Under the pieces are notes generated by a model. It worked only from the letters and a program-made list of their open reading frames with translations. It was not told where the DNA came from and made no database searches. This document shows, piece by piece, positions 61,705-64,000 of a DNA stretch of 64,000 bases. How positions within the stretch are numbered: position 1 is the stretch's first letter; every line of letters starts with the position of its first letter. Both the position numbers and the translations under genes were made by a program. The stretch comes from Pseudomonas sp. A34-9 (GTDB taxonomy: Bacteria > Pseudomonadota > Gammaproteobacteria > Pseudomonadales > Pseudomonadaceae): positions 2,506,501 to 2,570,500 of the forward strand of contig NZ_CP119967.1 of assembly GCF_029543085.1 (NCBI RefSeq), written 5' to 3'.

Positions 61705-61961
61705 TTTAAGATTTCTTTCTCACGCTCAATCCGTCGGATTTTTGCTTCCAGTTCCTGAATGCGTTGTTGATCGGGTGTCATGGCCTTGGATCTTTCGGGC
61801 GTCTTGCCGTTGCGCTCCTGGCGCAACTGCTCAACCCAGCGGCGCAGAGCGGTCGGGCCCACCCCCATCGCTTCGCAGGCCTCACTTACTGAATAATCTT
61901 TATCCAGTACCAAGCAAGCCGCGTCCCGTTTGAAATCTGTCGAAAAGTACCGTCTAGTCAA
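61662..61961 (-). CDS. IS3-family OrfA (HTH_Tnp_1)
   Basis: A 99-residue protein: MTRRYFSTDFKRDAACLVLD, KDYSVSEACEAMGVGPTALRRWVEQLRQE (helix-turn-helix), then a leucine-zipper-like IQELEAKIRRIEREKEILKKATALL. The slippery A AAA AAG codes KK near its end. Confidence 0.9.
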   Translation of the reverse strand: MTRRYFSTDFKRDAACLVLDKDYSVSEACEAMGVGPTALRRWVEQLRQERNGKTPERSKAMTPDQQRIQELEAKIRRIEREKEILKKATALLMSDSLDR

Positions 61962-62037
61962 AATTACACCTCGTCGTTGGGCGTAGATTACGCCCTTCAG
62001 GGGTGTCCAGAATCATTAAGCCAGATCAACCCCAACC

Positions 62038-62299
62038 CTCTCCCCCAGGGGGGCGAGGGGGAAAGGGAGCCAATTGGGGATTTCTCAAATCCTGAGTTCG
62101 ACTCGAAATTTTCAGGTCGATGTGTGCTTGTCAACAATTCGGTCAGTCCCCTCTCCCTTGGGCTAGGGCTAGGGCGAAGGGAGATGATCGGGGGTTCTTC
62201 AGCTTGTGGGCTCGACTCAGCATTTTCAGGTCGCCGTATTCAGGCCTGACAACTCGGTCAGTTCCCTCTCCCTTGGGAGAGGGCTAGGGTGAGGGGCTT
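62038..62299. repeat. Tandem array of cctcaccc/ccctctccc repeat units
   Basis: Three related units, each near ccctctcccttgggc/gagggctagggtgag, with intervening caggtcg.. spacers (two near-repeats of about 105 bp containing ctcggtcagt). This fills the 300 bp between the IS element and the sirtuin gene; no gene seen. Related to 46041-46226. Confidence 0.75.
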
Positions 62300-62330
62300 G
62301 GATCCTGAGTCGAGCGCAGAGTGCAGCAAC

Positions 62331-63173
62331 TCACCGAATCAACTGCCGTACCAATAAAGGCAAAAGCTGTTCACACGACGCTTCAATCTTCAAATCCAGC
62401 AAATCATCCGCACGGGTCTTGCCGAGATTGATCGCCATCAGCGGTTTTCCGCGTTCGGCAATCACCCGGCACAGGCGAAACGCCGAGTAAGCCATCAACG
62501 AAGACCCCACCACCAACATCCCCGCCGCATTTTCTGCCGCCGCCATCGCCCGTGCCGCCGTAGGCTGCGCAACGTTTTCGCCGAAAAACACCACGTCCGG
62601 TTTCATCCGTTCGCCAAAGCAATGCGGACAGTGCGGCACCTGAAAGCGCGCCTCGAACGCCGGGTCGAGCAGGGTGTCGCCATCCGGTGCCTGCACCGCG
62701 TCGACCCCGGCCAGATACGGATTATGCAACTCCATCAGTTGTTGAATCGCGTCGCGCTCGCTGCGCTGACCGCAGTCCAGGCACAACACCCGGTGCAGGC
62801 TGCCGTGCAGTTCGATCACATCGTGACTGCCGGCCTGATCGTGCAGGGTGTCGACGTTCTGGGTAATCAAGGCGCTGATCAGCCCATGGCGCTGCAAACC
62901 GGCCAACGCTTCGTGCGCAGCATTGGGCTGTGCCTGACGCACCCTCGGCCAACCGAGCATGGCCCGCGCCCAATAGCGGCGGCGCGACTCGGGGGCGGCG
63001 AGGAATTCCTGGTACATCATCGGTCGTCGGCCACGGCGTACACCGTCGCTGTCGCGGTAATCCGGAATGCCCGACGGTGTGCTGATGCCGGCCCCGGTCA
63101 ATACGATGAAGTCGCCATCAGCCATCACCTCTTGCAGGGTATCGAGGTGTTCGCGGGTCGGGCTGTCGAGCAT
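62331..63173 (-). CDS. Sir2-family NAD-dependent protein deacylase
   Basis: A 280-residue sirtuin: FIVLTGAGISTPSGIPDYRDSDG (NAD site), ALITQNVDTLHDQAGS, IELHGSLHRVLCLDCG (catalytic His in ELHGS), a Cys4 zinc module (CLDCG .. CPHCF), MKPDVVFFGENV and LVVGSSLMAYSAF. It removes acyl groups from lysines with NAD+. Monocistronic; ATG at 63173. Confidence 0.92.
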   Translation of the reverse strand: MLDSPTREHLDTLQEVMADGDFIVLTGAGISTPSGIPDYRDSDGVRRGRRPMMYQEFLAAPESRRRYWARAMLGWPRVRQAQPNAAHEALAGLQRHGLISALITQNVDTLHDQAGSHDVIELHGSLHRVLCLDCGQRSERDAIQQLMELHNPYLAGVDAVQAPDGDTLLDPAFEARFQVPHCPHCFGERMKPDVVFFGENVAQPTAARAMAAAENAAGMLVVGSSLMAYSAFRLCRVIAERGKPLMAINLGKTRADDLLDLKIEASCEQLLPLLVRQLIR

Positions 63174-63227
63174 GGTCAGCGCTCCGAAGTGGGCAGTGCC
63201 AGCAGGTTAGCACGCGACCCGCGTGGC

Positions 63228-64000
63228 TTACTTGCGCGCCTCCAGAATCAGGTTGAACGGTGTCTGCGTGGCCCGGCGGAAGTGCTTGAAGCCGGCTTCG
63301 GCAAACACTTTGCGCAGACGCATTTCCCCGGCCTGCGCGCCCAGGCCGAGGCCGACTTCCTGCGACAGCGAATTGGGCGTGCAGATAAACGTCGAGGCGG
63401 CGTAAAACAGCCGTCCGACCGGGTTGATGTTGTCGTCCAGCGTGTCATTGGCAAACGGCTCGACCAGCAACACCGTGCCGTCGTCTTTCAGCGAGTCATA
63501 GGCGTGGCGCGCGGCGCCGACCGGGTCGCCCATGTCATGCAGGCAGTCGAAATAGCAGATCAGGTCGTAATCATTGCCGGGGTAGCTCTTCGCCGAGCCC
63601 TGGAAGAACTTCGCGCGGCTGCTGACCCCAGCTTCCTCGGCGCGTTGGCTAGCGACGGTGACCGAGGGCGCGTGATAGTCGTAGCCGACGAAGCGCGAGT
63701 TGGGGAACGCCTGGGCCATGATCACCGTCGAGGCGCCGTGACCGCAGCCGATGTCGGCGACTTTCGCGCCTTGTTCAAGCTTGGCCACCACACCGTCCAG
63801 TGCCGGCAGCCATTCGGCGATCAGGTGGCCTTTATAACCGGGCCGGAAGAACCGCTCCGTGCCGGTGAACATGCACGGATGATGATCGCCCCATGGCAGG
63901 GCGCCATTGCCGCGCATGGCTTTGACCAGTTTGTCCTTGTCATGAAAAAACGACGCCACCACCCCGAGTCCGCCAGCGACGTAGACCGGTGAGTCTTCGA
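63228..64000 (-). CDS. Class I SAM-dependent methyltransferase, N-terminus outside the window
   Basis: The frame is open to the right edge, so the start is not visible. Visible motifs: VADIGCGHGASTVIMAQAFPNSRFVGYDYHAPSVTVA (SAM-binding motif I and II), YDLICYFDCLHDMGDPVGAARHAYDSLKDDGTVLLVEPFAND. The N-terminal FHDKDKLVKAMRGNGALPWGDHHPCMFTGTERFFRPGYKGHLI and the CLHDMGDP/LLVEPF pattern recall small-molecule O-methyltransferase-like enzymes with a winged-helix domain. Substrate unknown. Confidence 0.82.
   Translation of the reverse strand, partial: EDSPVYVAGGLGVVASFFHDKDKLVKAMRGNGALPWGDHHPCMFTGTERFFRPGYKGHLIAEWLPALDGVVAKLEQGAKVADIGCGHGASTVIMAQAFPNSRFVGYDYHAPSVTVASQRAEEAGVSSRAKFFQGSAKSYPGNDYDLICYFDCLHDMGDPVGAARHAYDSLKDDGTVLLVEPFANDTLDDNINPVGRLFYAASTFICTPNSLSQEVGLGLGAQAGEMRLRKVFAEAGFKHFRRATQTPFNLILEARK

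Larger units (their letters stand above)
60771..62028 (-). mobile_element. IS3-family insertion sequence with 3-bp target duplication
   Basis: 1258 bp with imperfect 26-bp inverted ends, TGATCTGG..GGACAC (60771-60796) and its inverse (62003-62028). Directly flanking are ACC (60768-60770) and ACC (62029-62031), a 3-bp target-site duplication. Inside are orfA and orfB in the -1 phase with an A6G slip site. It inserted between the LysR gene and the sirtuin gene in a non-coding spot. Confidence 0.9.

Overview
The window looks like a chromosomal segment of a fluorescent-group Pseudomonas. The evidence is the high GC content, a dense gene layout with ATGA overlaps, the typical Pseudomonas REP palindromes (a cgcgagc..gctcgc family and a gatcgcagcc..ggctgcgatc family), cobF, aruFG-like genes, glcDEF and an hcp-vgrG-rhs cassette. 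No tRNA, rRNA or CRISPR was seen.

Region 1 (1-11435, minus strand) is a Wzy-type exopolysaccharide operon. It encodes UDP-glucose dehydrogenase, a UDP-glucuronate epimerase, an initiating phosphoglycosyl transferase, a split Wzc/CpsD pair, a Wza-like outer-membrane lipoprotein, a GT4, a polymerase, two GT2s and a polysaccharide deacetylase cut by the window edge. Uronic-acid precursors and a deacetylase suggest an acidic, partly deacetylated polymer. A sulfatase-fold (EptA-like) membrane enzyme is divergent from it.

Region 2 (13.7-21.4 kb) holds an AttEFGH-like ABC exporter operon with an AttH/CrtC-like lipoprotein, two tiny conserved proteins, a frameshifted periplasmic protein gene, a strong small-RNA candidate with its own terminator, a lone GT2 and a VanW-family protein.

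Region 3 (21.4-35.3 kb) is the most interesting part: an orphan type VI secretion cassette hcp-vgrG-tap-rhs-immunity on the minus strand. The Rhs C-terminal tip is a recognisable barnase-type ribonuclease with its catalytic Glu, Arg and His intact, and the next gene is a barstar-family inhibitor. Downstream lies about 5 kb of AT-rich DNA containing a graveyard of small immunity-like genes, most of them preceded by a decayed toxin tip whose stop overlaps or abuts the immunity start. The modules are separated by short repeats that resemble the ends of an IS4-family element, one full copy of which is present. Upstream of hcp there is a near-consensus sigma-54 promoter and three copies of an 18-bp dyad (two of them forming a perfect 46-bp palindrome), which look like enhancer-binding sites.

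Region 4 (35.4-47.9 kb) is mostly metabolic: a 2-oxoadipate dioxygenase/decarboxylase (HglS), glycolate oxidase glcDEF, a membrane-anchored lipase-like hydrolase, a Baeyer-Villiger-type monooxygenase, a MASE2-GGDEF diguanylate cyclase, a periplasmic M20 carboxypeptidase, a small protein behind a structured leader, and an oxaloacetate decarboxylase-like enzyme.

Region 5 (48-55.3 kb, minus strand) is an amino-acid or amine catabolic cluster: RpiR regulator, cysteine hydrolase, glutamine-synthetase-like ligase, N-formylglutamate amidohydrolase-like enzyme, APC permease and an orphan aruFG-like N-succinyltransferase pair.

Region 6 (55.5-64 kb) contains a histidine phosphatase and cobF, an acetoacetate/ketone-body operon (CoA-transferase A and B subunits plus thiolase) divergent from a LysR regulator, a complete IS3-family element with 3-bp target duplication, a sirtuin, and a methyltransferase cut by the window edge.
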